Source: DATBFG01 sp036558645 (GTDB lineage: Bacteria; Acidobacteriota; Terriglobia; Terriglobales; Acidobacteriaceae). From it: a stretch of 64,000 nucleotides of DNA. A model generated the notes under the pieces. The model did not search any database, was not told the origin of the DNA, and saw only the letters and a program-made list of their open reading frames with translations. Location of the stretch: assembly GCA_036558645.1 (NCBI GenBank), contig DATBFG010000069.1, forward strand, positions 5,365 through 69,364, written 5' to 3'. This document shows positions 36,950-46,568 of this stretch, piece by piece. Each line of letters starts with the position of its first letter. Within the stretch, counting starts at the first letter, position 1. A program made the position numbers and the translations under genes.

Positions 36950-37696
36950 TTATTCACCTGTCCCGGACAGGACTGCAGGAATCGTTTTCAGCAGAATGCG
37001 CAAGTCTAGTAAGAGATTCCAGTTGTCCACGTAGTGGCAGTCAAGGCGAACGTACGTTTCAAAAGATTGATCACTGCGCGCCTCTACTTGCCAGAGTCCG
37101 GTGAGTCCGGGCAGCACGTCCATTCGTCGCCGATGTTCAGGGCGAAACTGTTCATATTCTGCCGGTAGTGGTGGCCGCGGACCGACCATGCTCATGTCGC
37201 CGCGAAGCACGTTCCAGAATTGCGGCAACTCATCGAGGCTGAATCGTCGCAGAAGACGTCCGAGTCTTGTTAGTCGAGGGTCTTGCGCAACCTTGAACAG
37301 GATTTGATCGCGCTCGTTCAAGTCTGACACTTGATCGAGCATCAAGTCTGCATCGTTGACCATTGTCCGGAACTTGTAAAAGCGAAACAGCCGTCCGTTC
37401 TTACCGACGCGATAGGTGCGATAGACAGGAGATCCAAGGGAGTCGACCACAATCGCAATCGCCAGGATCAACATGAATGGGCTGAGTAGAACTAGGCCGA
37501 GTAAAGCCAAAAGAACGTCCATAGCTCGTTTCGTTATTGATTGCGTACAAAGGGTCGCTCTCCGCTCTTCGCTGCGGCTTGTTACATACCAGTTGTCCGG
37601 CACATAGGAGCGATGCCGGGGGATTGCAAGCGGCAGCCAACAAGCATTGCCGGCTTCTGAAAGGGCATAACCCTTCACCAAGAGTTGTGAGCTCAT
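36950..37696 (-). CDS. exopolysaccharide priming sugar transferase (bacterial sugar transferase family)
   Basis: 248 aa. An N-terminal segment of about 50 residues and one membrane helix (VLLALLGLVLLSPFMLILAIAIVV, about 63-88), then the catalytic domain with FRFYKFRTMVNDAD, FSLDELPQFWNVLRGDMSMVGPRP and GLTGLWQVEARS. The family transfers a hexose-1-phosphate from UDP-sugar to undecaprenyl phosphate, starting a repeat unit. It is the last gene of the leftward exopolysaccharide operon. Confidence 0.92.
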   Translation of the reverse strand: MSSQLLVKGYALSEAGNACWLPLAIPRHRSYVPDNWYVTSRSEERRATLCTQSITKRAMDVLLALLGLVLLSPFMLILAIAIVVDSLGSPVYRTYRVGKNGRLFRFYKFRTMVNDADLMLDQVSDLNERDQILFKVAQDPRLTRLGRLLRRFSLDELPQFWNVLRGDMSMVGPRPPLPAEYEQFRPEHRRRMDVLPGLTGLWQVEARSDQSFETYVRLDCHYVDNWNLLLDLRILLKTIPAVLSGTGE

Positions 37697-37715
37697 TTCA
37701 AACCAGGTTCAAAGA

Positions 37716-38987
37716 TTAGGCGCTTGGAGAGGCGGGAAGCGAAGAATCATTTCGTGTAAAGGGCGCACGCGGGATCTTGCGGCCATTGCTCGGTACGGGC
37801 GCCTCCTGCGTGCGAACTTTGCGACGTTCGCCGCTCCAGCGCAGATCGGGCGTAAGTACATCTTGGAAACGCTCGATGCGATCGCGATGCGGCAGCAAGT
37901 CCTGAAGTATGGTTGCGATTTCGCTGTCGAGATCGTGGGTGGGGCGGTATTTCAACTCCAACAAGTGCTTTCGCTCTGGTTTGTAATAGTGCTCTTCAAG
38001 CTCCATGCGCGGATTCTCTAGGTGCGAAATCGGAACAAATAATCCTTGGCTGCGCCCTGCGCGTTGTACCTTCAATGCAAGCTCGGTTAGATCATGCACC
38101 TCTTCAAACTGGTTGAAGACGCGGTACTCGCCGGTCTTTGGCGGGTTTTCTAACGCAAGGGTCAGACACTGCATCGAGTCTCGCAAGGGAAGGAATCCAC
38201 GCTTTTGGTGACCTCTTCCATAGAGCGTAATTGGATGGCCAATGACGGCCTGGCAACAGAACCGGTTCACCGCCGTTCCAAATGCCTGATCGAAATCAAG
38301 TCGGCTCCAGAGGCGCGCATCCTTTGCCGGCGAGCCATTGATGCGCGTTCCGAATACAACTCCTTGCATGACATCTGTGGCTGCAAGACCGTAAATTTTC
38401 GACGCAAACATGATGTTGTTCGACCCATGTACCTTTGACCAGTGATACCAGGAACCTGCTTGGCGGGGAAACGGTAAGCGGTCTTTCTTTCCCTTGTATT
38501 CAATCTCGAAAAACCCTTCTGGGATATCCATGTTCGGAGTGCCGTACTCTCCCATCGTTCCCAACTTCAGAAGGTGAGTGCGCGGGCGAATATCACGAAT
38601 CGCGAAAATCAAATTGAACGTTGTTGTGATGTTGTTGGTTTGAACGAACACAGCGTGGTGGACATCGATCATTGAGAAAGGTGCCGAAGGGCACTCGCCC
38701 AGATGCACTACGGCATCTGGTTTGAATTCCCGAAAAATCTGCTGAACCAGGCTGTAATCGCGCAGGTCTCCGCACCAGAAATCCAATTCCTTGCCATATT
38801 GCCGCTTGAATGCCTTGAGTCGCTCTTCAATCGGAGCGATGGGAATCGCGCTGGTCGAACCCATTTCTTCGACCCACCGCCGGCGGAAGAACATGTCGGC
38901 TCCGCCAACGTCGTGGCCCATTGCTGTTAAGTGATTTGCCAATGACCAGCCTAAGTATCCATCTACGCCTGCGATAAACACTCTCAT
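37716..38987 (-). CDS. UDP-sulfoquinovose synthase homologue (SQD1-like)
   Basis: 423 aa SDR enzyme. The NAD-binding N-terminus GVDGYLGW and the substrate block KLGTMGEYGTPNMDIPEG match SQD1, with the catalytic triad T144, Y181 and K185 (YHWSKVHGSNN). QKRGFLPLRDSMQCLTLALENP is also characteristic. SQD1 makes UDP-sulfoquinovose from UDP-glucose and sulfite. Here it sits between a glycosyltransferase and the priming transferase, so the sulfosugar may enter the exopolysaccharide; membrane sulfolipid is the alternative. The last 40 residues are a Pro/Arg-rich tail. Confidence 0.85.
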   Translation of the reverse strand: MRVFIAGVDGYLGWSLANHLTAMGHDVGGADMFFRRRWVEEMGSTSAIPIAPIEERLKAFKRQYGKELDFWCGDLRDYSLVQQIFREFKPDAVVHLGECPSAPFSMIDVHHAVFVQTNNITTTFNLIFAIRDIRPRTHLLKLGTMGEYGTPNMDIPEGFFEIEYKGKKDRLPFPRQAGSWYHWSKVHGSNNIMFASKIYGLAATDVMQGVVFGTRINGSPAKDARLWSRLDFDQAFGTAVNRFCCQAVIGHPITLYGRGHQKRGFLPLRDSMQCLTLALENPPKTGEYRVFNQFEEVHDLTELALKVQRAGRSQGLFVPISHLENPRMELEEHYYKPERKHLLELKYRPTHDLDSEIATILQDLLPHRDRIERFQDVLTPDLRWSGERRKVRTQEAPVPSNGRKIPRAPFTRNDSSLPASPSA

Positions 38988-39031
38988 TGCCTGCGCGGTC
39001 CTTTTGTGTAATTGAGTTGTATTGATCCGGA

Positions 39032-40255
39032 TCAGTTATGGGGAAATTCGGGGGAAGCTGCATTCGGTTCTACGTACCCAGATCGTTGCCGTATTTCCGA
39101 TTGATCTGGAACGGTCTGACGTCGCGAAAGCAGCGACAAGTAAAGCCGCTGATAGCGCTCGCTCATTTGTGCAGCTCCGAAGTATGCCGTTGCATGCCGG
39201 TGCGCCCGGTCTGCCATCTCGATTGCCGATTTCGGGTTATCGAGAACATAAAGAATTGCGTTTGCTGTTCCGTCCGGATCATTGATCGCTGTAACGATCC
39301 CGCAGCCTTCTGGAACAACCTCATTCACCCCGTAAATGCGAGGAAGAATGACCGGAATGCGCAGATACATCGACTCCAAAATCACCATCGGTAAGCCTTC
39401 ATAAAGCGAAGTCAATACCGATGCATCCATCGCACTGTAGACATGCGACAAATTTGCGACGTAGCCGAGATAATGGACCTGCTGATCGATTCCGAGGGAT
39501 TTCGACAGAGTTTTCAAACTTTCATCCAGCGGACCAGCCCCCACAATCAAGAATCGGGTGTTCGGACGTTGCCGCAGAACTTGAGCTGCCGCCTGTAGGA
39601 AAATGTGCGGGGCTTTTTGCGGGACCAGGCGTGCAATCATTCCTATAACGTTGCAGTGTTCGGCAATTCCTAGAGTGTTCTTGGCCTGCGCTTGATCGAT
39701 TAAATCGGAGGCACGAGAAAAATCGAAACCGTCATGAATCGTGACAATATTGCTTTCCGGGCAGATTCCGCGAGCAAGCCAGCTGGCCCGCTCCTCCTTG
39801 GTCACGCTGACGATCTGCCCTCCAAGCTGAGCTACACATTTTTCCAGAAAAACCAAAACGGAATTTCTTAGCGACGCATTCGGCTCGTCGAGATAGTCGT
39901 TGTTAGGTGTATACACGATCGCCGGTACGCCATTGAGCCAACCGGCGATCCTGCCCAGAAATCCTGCCTTGGCACCGTGAAGGTGGAGAACATCCGGTTG
40001 CTCGCGCTGAATCAGGCGGCACATTTGCGCCAAGTTCTTGACGTCATGCGTTAGCTTGATATCGCGCTCAACGGGGCAGAAGGCCGTTGGAATTTCAAGA
40101 CGCGCGAGATCTTCGATCAAGGGCCCTTTCAGCGGGCCTGCGACCTTCATGGAAAACTGCGTTCGGTCCACATATGTCAGAATTCCCAACATCACGGCAC
40201 GAATCCCCAGCTCTTCTGAGCGAGTGATATGCAAAACTTTGAGTGGCTCTCTCAT
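39032..40255 (-). CDS. glycosyltransferase family 4
   Basis: 407 aa GT-B fold protein. The N-terminus (VLHITRSEELGIRAVMLGILTYVD) and HLHGAKAGFLGRIAG form the acceptor half; the C-terminal half has VGAGPLDESLK and YEGLPMVILESMYLRIPVI, the E-x7-E donor signature of GT4. It directly precedes the UDP-sulfoquinovose synthase gene in the operon, so it could use that sugar (inference). Soluble or peripheral; acts on the cytoplasmic side. Confidence 0.88.
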   Translation of the reverse strand: MREPLKVLHITRSEELGIRAVMLGILTYVDRTQFSMKVAGPLKGPLIEDLARLEIPTAFCPVERDIKLTHDVKNLAQMCRLIQREQPDVLHLHGAKAGFLGRIAGWLNGVPAIVYTPNNDYLDEPNASLRNSVLVFLEKCVAQLGGQIVSVTKEERASWLARGICPESNIVTIHDGFDFSRASDLIDQAQAKNTLGIAEHCNVIGMIARLVPQKAPHIFLQAAAQVLRQRPNTRFLIVGAGPLDESLKTLSKSLGIDQQVHYLGYVANLSHVYSAMDASVLTSLYEGLPMVILESMYLRIPVILPRIYGVNEVVPEGCGIVTAINDPDGTANAILYVLDNPKSAIEMADRAHRHATAYFGAAQMSERYQRLYLSLLSRRQTVPDQSEIRQRSGYVEPNAASPEFPHN

Positions 40256-40273
40256 GATTGATGGAGACTCTAG

Positions 40274-41485
40274 CTAACGGCGGATGTGTTCAATCACCTT
40301 GCGAACTGCTGAGATTACATCTTCCACATCGCCATCTGTCATCGATGGGCCGAGTGGCAGGGTTAACGTGCGATCCGATATCCACTCAGCGTTTGGGAAC
40401 TGCCCACGGAAGTACCCCAGGCGTTGTTGAAAATATGTGTAGAGGTGCACCGCAGTGTAATGAACCCCGGTACCAATGTTCTCGGCGCGAAGCGCTCCAA
40501 GAACGAAGTCACGTCCCTGAGTGAGAGCATCCAGATCAAGTAATAGCGTGTACAAGTGGAGTGAATGTCGGGAGCGAGGCGGATCTGTGCGGCTCGGTAA
40601 GAAAACCGGCAAAGCACTGAATGCTTGGTTGTATCGCTCCCAGATCTGACTGCGGCGCTCGTAGTTCGGTTCCAACCGCTCCAACTGATGGAGACCAATT
40701 GCCGCCTGGAGATCCGTCATGTTGTACTTGAAGCCTGGCTCAACAACGTCGTAGTGCTTATAGCCGTGATGCGAGTATCGATTCCAAGCATCATGGCTCA
40801 GTCCATGTAGCGAAAGCGTGCGGACGCGCTGCGCGATTGACGGATCATTTGTCGTGAGCATCCCTCCTTCACCAGTAGTGAGGTTCTTTGTTACATAAAA
40901 ACTGAAGCAGGTAACATCGCCGATCGCGCCGACCTTGTATCCGGCGAATTCTGTCTCGATGGCATGGGCCGCATCTTCAATAATCCGCAGATCGCGTCTA
41001 CGAGCAATATCCTGGAGGGAATACATGTCACAGGCTCGGCCTCCAAAATGGACAGGCAGCAGGGCCTTCGTTCGTGGTGTGATTGCTGCTTCGATGAGTG
41101 ATGGGTCCATGGTCATTTTGAAGCGATCCACGTCGACGAATACGGGCCGAGCGCCGCAATGCAGGATTGCGTTCGCGGTAGCCACAAAAGTCATCGGTGT
41201 GGTAATGACTTCGTCGCCAGGACCAATACCAATGACCTTGAGGGCGAGGTGTAATCCCGCCGTGCATGAGTTCAGTGCCACCGCATGATTGGCACCGGTG
41301 TAATGCTTGAAGTGCTCTTCGAATTCATGAACCCGCGGTCCCGTGCCAAGCCATCCCGACCGCAGAGTCTGAACGACTTCATCAATTTCGGTCTCCTCAA
41401 TCGACGGCTTTCCGTAAACGAGAAATGTCGGGCGGGTGGCCGTTCCGCCATGGATCGCCAGTTCTGAATGGACTCCAAGTCTCAT
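40274..41485 (-). CDS. DegT/DnrJ/EryC1/StrS-type sugar aminotransferase
   Basis: 403 aa PLP enzyme. The N-terminus VYGKPSIEETEIDEVVQTLRSGWLGTGPRVHEFE is typical of NDP-keto-sugar aminotransferases; the cofactor lysine is in FYVTKNLTTGEGGML and the metal-loop region LHGLSHDAW follows. It would install an amino group on a 4-keto or 3-keto NDP sugar of the exopolysaccharide. No separate 4,6-dehydratase of that pathway is clear here, though the SDR gene at 45569 may play this part. Confidence 0.92.
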   Translation of the reverse strand: MRLGVHSELAIHGGTATRPTFLVYGKPSIEETEIDEVVQTLRSGWLGTGPRVHEFEEHFKHYTGANHAVALNSCTAGLHLALKVIGIGPGDEVITTPMTFVATANAILHCGARPVFVDVDRFKMTMDPSLIEAAITPRTKALLPVHFGGRACDMYSLQDIARRRDLRIIEDAAHAIETEFAGYKVGAIGDVTCFSFYVTKNLTTGEGGMLTTNDPSIAQRVRTLSLHGLSHDAWNRYSHHGYKHYDVVEPGFKYNMTDLQAAIGLHQLERLEPNYERRSQIWERYNQAFSALPVFLPSRTDPPRSRHSLHLYTLLLDLDALTQGRDFVLGALRAENIGTGVHYTAVHLYTYFQQRLGYFRGQFPNAEWISDRTLTLPLGPSMTDGDVEDVISAVRKVIEHIRR

Positions 41486-41534
41486 TACTTTGAGAGGGTC
41501 ATGATTTGAATTGAGGCTTCAATCGGCAGGCACA

Positions 41535-42695
41535 TTACAGTCGGGCCAACAACGCTTGTTCGATCTCCGCAAAGCCACGGTTCAGCGAGTGTTCAAGCGC
41601 CAGTTCTCGTCTTACCTGTCGTTTGTCCGAGGAATCATTCGTCAAGGCTCGATCGATTGCAGCAATAAATTCCCCGGGGGTGCCGGGGGTAGATATGTGC
41701 TGCCCAAATGAGTCGAGCTCAGGCAAAAATGTCGAGACAACTGGCTTGCCCATAACGAGATACTCGAGCACCTTGTTGGGACGAATGGTTCTTGCAAACT
41801 CACTCGTAATGTAAGGAATGATCCCGACATCAAAGGTCGCCACGTAGTCCGGAAGAAGGTCGTGTTGGCGCTGGCTGAGCAGTCGAATGTTTCTAAGCTC
41901 TCTTAGTTTCGCGGTGCTTACTCGCTCGGGTCCAATTAGCACGAACGTCCAATCTGGTCTCTCGCGTGCCGCAAACTTCAGGAGGTCCTGATCTACCCAC
42001 TCGTGGATGGTGCCGATGTATCCGATGATGGGATATGGCAATGACGAGATCTCGGTTGCCCGACGCTCTGAATTCACGTAATGCCGCAGATTTGCGCCCT
42101 GTGGAAGAAGGTTTGCATCAGCACGGATCGCTCTTTTCTTAGCTAGCAACTGACGCGAAAGAACAAAAACCATGTCGGCCGAGGTGAGTAGTTTTCTCTC
42201 ATCCTCGGCGAGATAGGAATGACTTGTCGAAATGTTGGGAAAATCGTGGACACAACAGTAAACCGTCAATCGCGGGCTCAGTTCAGAGCACACCTCTTGG
42301 ATCAAGGCCGACGGATTGTAGGTCCAGACGACTGGATTGTTCATATCTCGTTTCGCAAGCTGGCGTCTGATTTGCTGAACAAGTATCGTGCGGCTCTGCT
42401 GGCGCATCCATGTGGATTGTTGTCCTGGCAATACGAATGGTGTCTGAACCGTAAGGCCCACAGGAATCTCCGTGCGCTGTTCTGGCCGTGCAATGACGTA
42501 CTGCAGGCGGCCGGCAACACGCTTTGCATCACTCCAGGAGAATCGGAGAGTTCGTAGTCCGATGGTTTCTACAAAGAGTACTCGCCAGCCTGCAGCCGCA
42601 AATTGGCTTGAGATTTCTTGCGGTCCCTCCCAGACTTCATCCCAATTAATAATGGAGAAGCAGATCAGGCTGCGTTGTGCCGAACGAGGAGCCAC
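41535..42695 (-). CDS. glycosyltransferase, GT-B fold (TuaH-like)
   Basis: 386 aa from a GTG 3 nt after the polymerase stop. N-terminal ISSQFAAAGWRVLFVETIG, central PIIGYIGTIHEWVDQDLL and C-terminal TIRPNKVLEYLVMGKPVVST are characteristic of exopolysaccharide glycosyltransferases related to teichuronic-acid TuaH. Donor and acceptor unknown. Follows Wzy in the operon. Confidence 0.82.
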   Translation of the reverse strand: MAPRSAQRSLICFSIINWDEVWEGPQEISSQFAAAGWRVLFVETIGLRTLRFSWSDAKRVAGRLQYVIARPEQRTEIPVGLTVQTPFVLPGQQSTWMRQQSRTILVQQIRRQLAKRDMNNPVVWTYNPSALIQEVCSELSPRLTVYCCVHDFPNISTSHSYLAEDERKLLTSADMVFVLSRQLLAKKRAIRADANLLPQGANLRHYVNSERRATEISSLPYPIIGYIGTIHEWVDQDLLKFAARERPDWTFVLIGPERVSTAKLRELRNIRLLSQRQHDLLPDYVATFDVGIIPYITSEFARTIRPNKVLEYLVMGKPVVSTFLPELDSFGQHISTPGTPGEFIAAIDRALTNDSSDKRQVRRELALEHSLNRGFAEIEQALLARL

Positions 42696-42698
42696 CGT

Positions 42699-44204
42699 TT
42701 AACTATGAATCGAAGACGTTGATTTGCGTCCCACTTGATACAAAGCGACACTCATTCCGAGAATGATCCAAACGTAGTTGACGAATAGGTTGTCGAGAAA
42801 AACGAAAGTCAGCAGCGCGCCTGCCATCGACGTGCACAGTCCGATCTGCAACAGACGGAATTCCGGCGAGATTTTCTTGCTAGCGTTCAGCAGAAAACGG
42901 TAGATCCCTAACAAGAGCCATCCGAACACCGCCAGTCCTGGCACGCCCAGTTCTGCCAGAAATAAAATGTAAAGATTGCTGGGAGTTGGAAAAATAAATT
43001 GCATGAGTACGACGGAGTGGGCAGCTCCGTAACTCATCGCGAGAAACGGAAAATTACCGATGCCAACACCCGTAAGGAAATGGTCTTTGGCCATCTCCCA
43101 TCCGATTTTTGCCAAGCCGAAGCGCTGTTGGGCGGAGTCGGCCTGGCCGACGAGGCGCGCGAGGACAAATTCTCCGACATCCGCGGGGTAAACACCGACA
43201 GATTGCAGGAACGAAACGATCAATAGCAGTGCAATGCCACAGACGATTGCTCTGCGCAACATCCACCACAATTTACCTTGCGCAACTCGGGATGTTGCCA
43301 TGTACAGAAATAGCGCCAATGTGATCAGGAATAGAACGAAGCCACTGACGGAAAAGGACAACAGGAGGGAAAAAGCCTCTACCGTGAATAGCAGTAACGC
43401 TAGCTTTCGCCCAATGATGCGGGGATATCTGCCAACCGCAAGCGCCAGAGTGATCGGCAAAATCAAAATCATGTAGCTTGCGAAGAGGGAGGGCTCTGTA
43501 AATGTCGATGGCGACCTCGGAAAACCTTGTGAACTGGAGTGAATCACATCTAGGTGGTAGATCGATCCTGGCAATTCGTAGAGTTCATCGGTTCGCAGAA
43601 GGCGGACCCACTGGAAGATTCCAAAAACCGCTGTAGCGAATCCGCTCCAAACTAAGGCTCGGAATGCCGTGTACGCCTTCTCGACATGATTAAGAACGGT
43701 GGGCAGTGAGCCCAGCAGTAACGCGCAGTAGATGCCCCAAAGTGCGGTGATGTAACTTCGGGCATCGGGCGAGTCCCGGCTGATACCGAGTTCCATGTAT
43801 TGGTTCAACACCATCGACGTTCGAAAGCGTGTCGTATTCAAGGTTGAGACAATTACTACGACCGTAAATACCAGCAGCGGCGTTGCCATGCTGGGATGAA
43901 AGGAGAACCCCTCCTTCCAGACGAGAAATCGAAATGCGACTGCCAGGATCAGCACACATCCCAGTAGTTCGCTCACCTTGATGTTTGCCCGGTAAGTCAG
44001 AACCAGCGTTCCTTGTAACGGCAAAGTGAGGAGCAGTAGGTACAAAATCCAGTTTGGTCGCACAATCCCGATAATCAGAATCGCCGACGTGGCCAAGGCT
44101 CCTAGAACCGCGAGAGGCTCGAATACGACCGCAAGAGCGAGAAAAGACAACACCGCGACCAAGGCATGTCGGTCCATGTCGTATTTCAACGCAGCTTGCT
44201 GCAT
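42699..44204 (-). CDS. O-antigen ligase/polymerase-family membrane protein (Wzy-like)
   Basis: 501 aa, mostly hydrophobic, with about 12 membrane segments and a large periplasmic loop with VGIGNFPF-type residues near the C-terminal third (LTGVGIGNFPFLAMSYG). This is the O-antigen ligase family fold. With a flippase, chain-length protein and priming transferase in the same operon it most likely polymerises repeat units at the periplasmic face. Confidence 0.85.
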   Translation of the reverse strand: MQQAALKYDMDRHALVAVLSFLALAVVFEPLAVLGALATSAILIIGIVRPNWILYLLLLTLPLQGTLVLTYRANIKVSELLGCVLILAVAFRFLVWKEGFSFHPSMATPLLVFTVVVIVSTLNTTRFRTSMVLNQYMELGISRDSPDARSYITALWGIYCALLLGSLPTVLNHVEKAYTAFRALVWSGFATAVFGIFQWVRLLRTDELYELPGSIYHLDVIHSSSQGFPRSPSTFTEPSLFASYMILILPITLALAVGRYPRIIGRKLALLLFTVEAFSLLLSFSVSGFVLFLITLALFLYMATSRVAQGKLWWMLRRAIVCGIALLLIVSFLQSVGVYPADVGEFVLARLVGQADSAQQRFGLAKIGWEMAKDHFLTGVGIGNFPFLAMSYGAAHSVVLMQFIFPTPSNLYILFLAELGVPGLAVFGWLLLGIYRFLLNASKKISPEFRLLQIGLCTSMAGALLTFVFLDNLFVNYVWIILGMSVALYQVGRKSTSSIHS

Positions 44205-44209
44205 TCTTG

Positions 44210-45565
44210 TTAGCTCAAAATCGATTCGGATGACTGTAGTGGAGTTGGTTCGATCTGAAGGGCAGGCTTACTCTCTCGAAGTAGTCGATGAACAAAGAAT
44301 GTCGCGAGCACCACTCCGAATAGTTGAGTCAGGCCGTATACAGTCCCAGCTGCGAGAACTCCGTATGGAGGAATCAAAAACCAGTTGGCGGCAAGGCTCC
44401 CAATTGCCATCACGAGTGCGATCTGGCCGAACACATCGGGACGATCAAGGGCGAGAAAGGCCAAACTCAACACGTTGTAAGCAATCAGCAAAACTGTACT
44501 CATCAAGAGAACGCCGACTAACGGCAAAGCTTCGCGGTATTGTGATCCGAGATACGGGAAGATCAGGCGCAATACTCCGAGGTAGAGAAAGGATCCAAAA
44601 AGGACAATTCCGCAGATGGACGCCACAAGATATGTATGCCTGCGCAACCTGTCTGGCGTTGGCTCTGCCGAGAGCCGCGGCAGAAAGACCGTCACCAGAG
44701 CCGGTGAAATCATCGCAACTGGCTCTACCAGCACGACCGCGACGGAATATATGCCAACCTCATGTACGGTACGGAAATGCGAGAGAAGGTATACATCCAT
44801 TCGCCGGTAGAGAGCGAAGCAGATTGCCGCAACGGTCAACCACCCGGAGTAGCGAAACAAGCTGGATCGAAATTCGGAGAATTCGCCGGATTTTTCGTGC
44901 CATAACCGCGCCAAGTAAGGCGCTGCACTTACCACCAAACCTAAATGGACCAAGACCAGAGCAAGAATGAGAAACGTGGGCGTAAGATAAGCGCGTAAAA
45001 ACCACGTCATCACAATTGCTGCAGCGAGGAAAAGTGTGTTTCGAAGGAACAGGTAGAGCTCATAGCGTCGGAACAAACATTGGCTCTGGAAAACGGCTCC
45101 GACGTACTCGGAGAGAATTACCGCGCCAGATCCCATCACTGCCAGCATTAAGAGGTGCGGTTCGCGGTGCAGGTTTAAGAACCTGACGATCAGCGGCAAA
45201 GCAGGGATAGAAACACCAATCAGGATCGCGACGCTCGCTATCTTAAGAAGAAAGAAGAGCCAATGAAGATAAGCCGAGAAATCCGGTCGCGAGGTTCGAT
45301 AAAAGGAAATATGCCGGACGAAAGTCTGGCCGATTCCCATATCCGCGATGAGTGGCACGAAAGCCAAGGTGTTGTATCCGAGAAAGAATGTTCCGAACTG
45401 TGCTGTGCCCATCTTGCGAAGCAACAACATGAATACGAGGAACAATGTGACGCGAGCGGCTGCGAGGATCAGAAGCAACTGAAACGAGTGAGCCAGGTTC
45501 GAGCCGTCCTCCCGTGACAACTTGGCGCGAACAGCCGCAAACAATGAATTTCTCGATGGCATCAC
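44210..45565 (-). CDS. oligosaccharide flippase (Wzx-like)
   Basis: 451 aa with about 12-14 membrane segments of the polysaccharide-transporter (PST/MATE-like) family: LFLVFMLLLRKMGTAQFGTFFLGYNT near the N-terminus and GIYSVAVVLVEPVAMI in the middle. It would move lipid-linked repeat units across the inner membrane. Gap to the polymerase is 5 nt and to the SDR gene 3 nt. Confidence 0.88.
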   Translation of the reverse strand: MMPSRNSLFAAVRAKLSREDGSNLAHSFQLLLILAAARVTLFLVFMLLLRKMGTAQFGTFFLGYNTLAFVPLIADMGIGQTFVRHISFYRTSRPDFSAYLHWLFFLLKIASVAILIGVSIPALPLIVRFLNLHREPHLLMLAVMGSGAVILSEYVGAVFQSQCLFRRYELYLFLRNTLFLAAAIVMTWFLRAYLTPTFLILALVLVHLGLVVSAAPYLARLWHEKSGEFSEFRSSLFRYSGWLTVAAICFALYRRMDVYLLSHFRTVHEVGIYSVAVVLVEPVAMISPALVTVFLPRLSAEPTPDRLRRHTYLVASICGIVLFGSFLYLGVLRLIFPYLGSQYREALPLVGVLLMSTVLLIAYNVLSLAFLALDRPDVFGQIALVMAIGSLAANWFLIPPYGVLAAGTVYGLTQLFGVVLATFFVHRLLRESKPALQIEPTPLQSSESILS

Positions 45566-45568
45566 GAG

Positions 45569-46543
45569 TTAATTGCAGGTCAAAGCGTTCGTGGCTGCGC
45601 CTGACGTTTTGTCGCAGTGCCACTTATAGAGGTTGCGGACGCCATCTTCTAAATCAAATCTAGGTGTGTATCCGAGGATATGCTTGATCTTCGTGATGTC
45701 GGATCGATTCCTTGGGATGTCGCCGGCTCGAGGAGGCTCGAATCGAATGTTAGGCTGAAGATTCGTGACGCTGGCTAAGATGTTTGCCAGTTCCAGGATT
45801 GATGTTTCAACTCCAGTGCCGACCTGGAATACCTCGCCTTCGACTCGTGTTCTCGAAGCAGGCGACAGGCAGAGTTCAATTGCCTGGCACACATCCTTCA
45901 CATGGACAAAGTCCCTGGTTTGCGAACCGTCACCGAAGATTGTGAGAGAGTCTCCCTCAAGCATGGTCCGCAAGAATTTGGCCACGACGCTTGGTTTCCG
46001 CTGGCAGTGGGGTCCGTAGACATTCGAAAAACGCAGTGCCACTGTGGGGATTCCAAAGGAATGCCAGTATGCCGAGCACAATGCCTCACCTGCCATCTTT
46101 GACGCGCCGTATGGAGACTTGGGAGTTGCGGCCATTTGCTCATTCACCGCGGACATGCATGAACCGACGGCAGCGTTGGACGATGCGAACACAAACCGAG
46201 AGATATCTTGCTTTTTGCACGCTTCAAGCAGGTGAATGATCCCCTGTATGTTCGCGCGGTAACACTCCACTGGGTTGTCCAGCGAATCGGGCACGCGCGT
46301 GAACGCGGCTAGGTGAACCACGGCATCCTGTCTGGCTACGGCGTCAAAGCAGGCCCGCTCATCGCGAATATCTCCTCTTATGACTCGAATGCTCGAACCG
46401 TTTCGACGGGAGAGTTCCGCGTCGTACACGGCATTTGAGAAGTTGTCGAAGAGCGTGAGTTGATAGTCTCCGGAGCGAAGGAGGTATTCGCTGAGATTGG
46501 TGCCGATGAATCCGCAACCGCCTGTAATCAATATTCTTCGCAT
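45569..46543 (-). CDS. NAD-dependent epimerase/dehydratase (UDP-hexose type)
   Basis: 324 aa from ATG 46543, chosen because the Rossmann motif ITGGCGFIGTNLSEYL follows at once; a longer frame from 46603 would overlap the Wzz gene and adds no recognised sequence. The catalytic lysine lies in SPYGASKMAGEAL (Y-x3-K), with a Ser/Ala pair in FASSNAAVGS. Substrate likely a UDP- or dTDP-hexose for the exopolysaccharide; epimerase against dehydratase cannot be separated by eye. Confidence 0.85.
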   Translation of the reverse strand: MRRILITGGCGFIGTNLSEYLLRSGDYQLTLFDNFSNAVYDAELSRRNGSSIRVIRGDIRDERACFDAVARQDAVVHLAAFTRVPDSLDNPVECYRANIQGIIHLLEACKKQDISRFVFASSNAAVGSCMSAVNEQMAATPKSPYGASKMAGEALCSAYWHSFGIPTVALRFSNVYGPHCQRKPSVVAKFLRTMLEGDSLTIFGDGSQTRDFVHVKDVCQAIELCLSPASRTRVEGEVFQVGTGVETSILELANILASVTNLQPNIRFEPPRAGDIPRNRSDITKIKHILGYTPRFDLEDGVRNLYKWHCDKTSGAATNALTCN

Positions 46544-46568
46544 GTGGATGAGGTTCAGCCTCATTCGA

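Noticed and set aside
44026..44970. 314-codon plus-strand frame opposite Wzx/Wzy
   Set aside because: Low-complexity, Arg/Ser-rich and antisense to two well-supported membrane protein genes.
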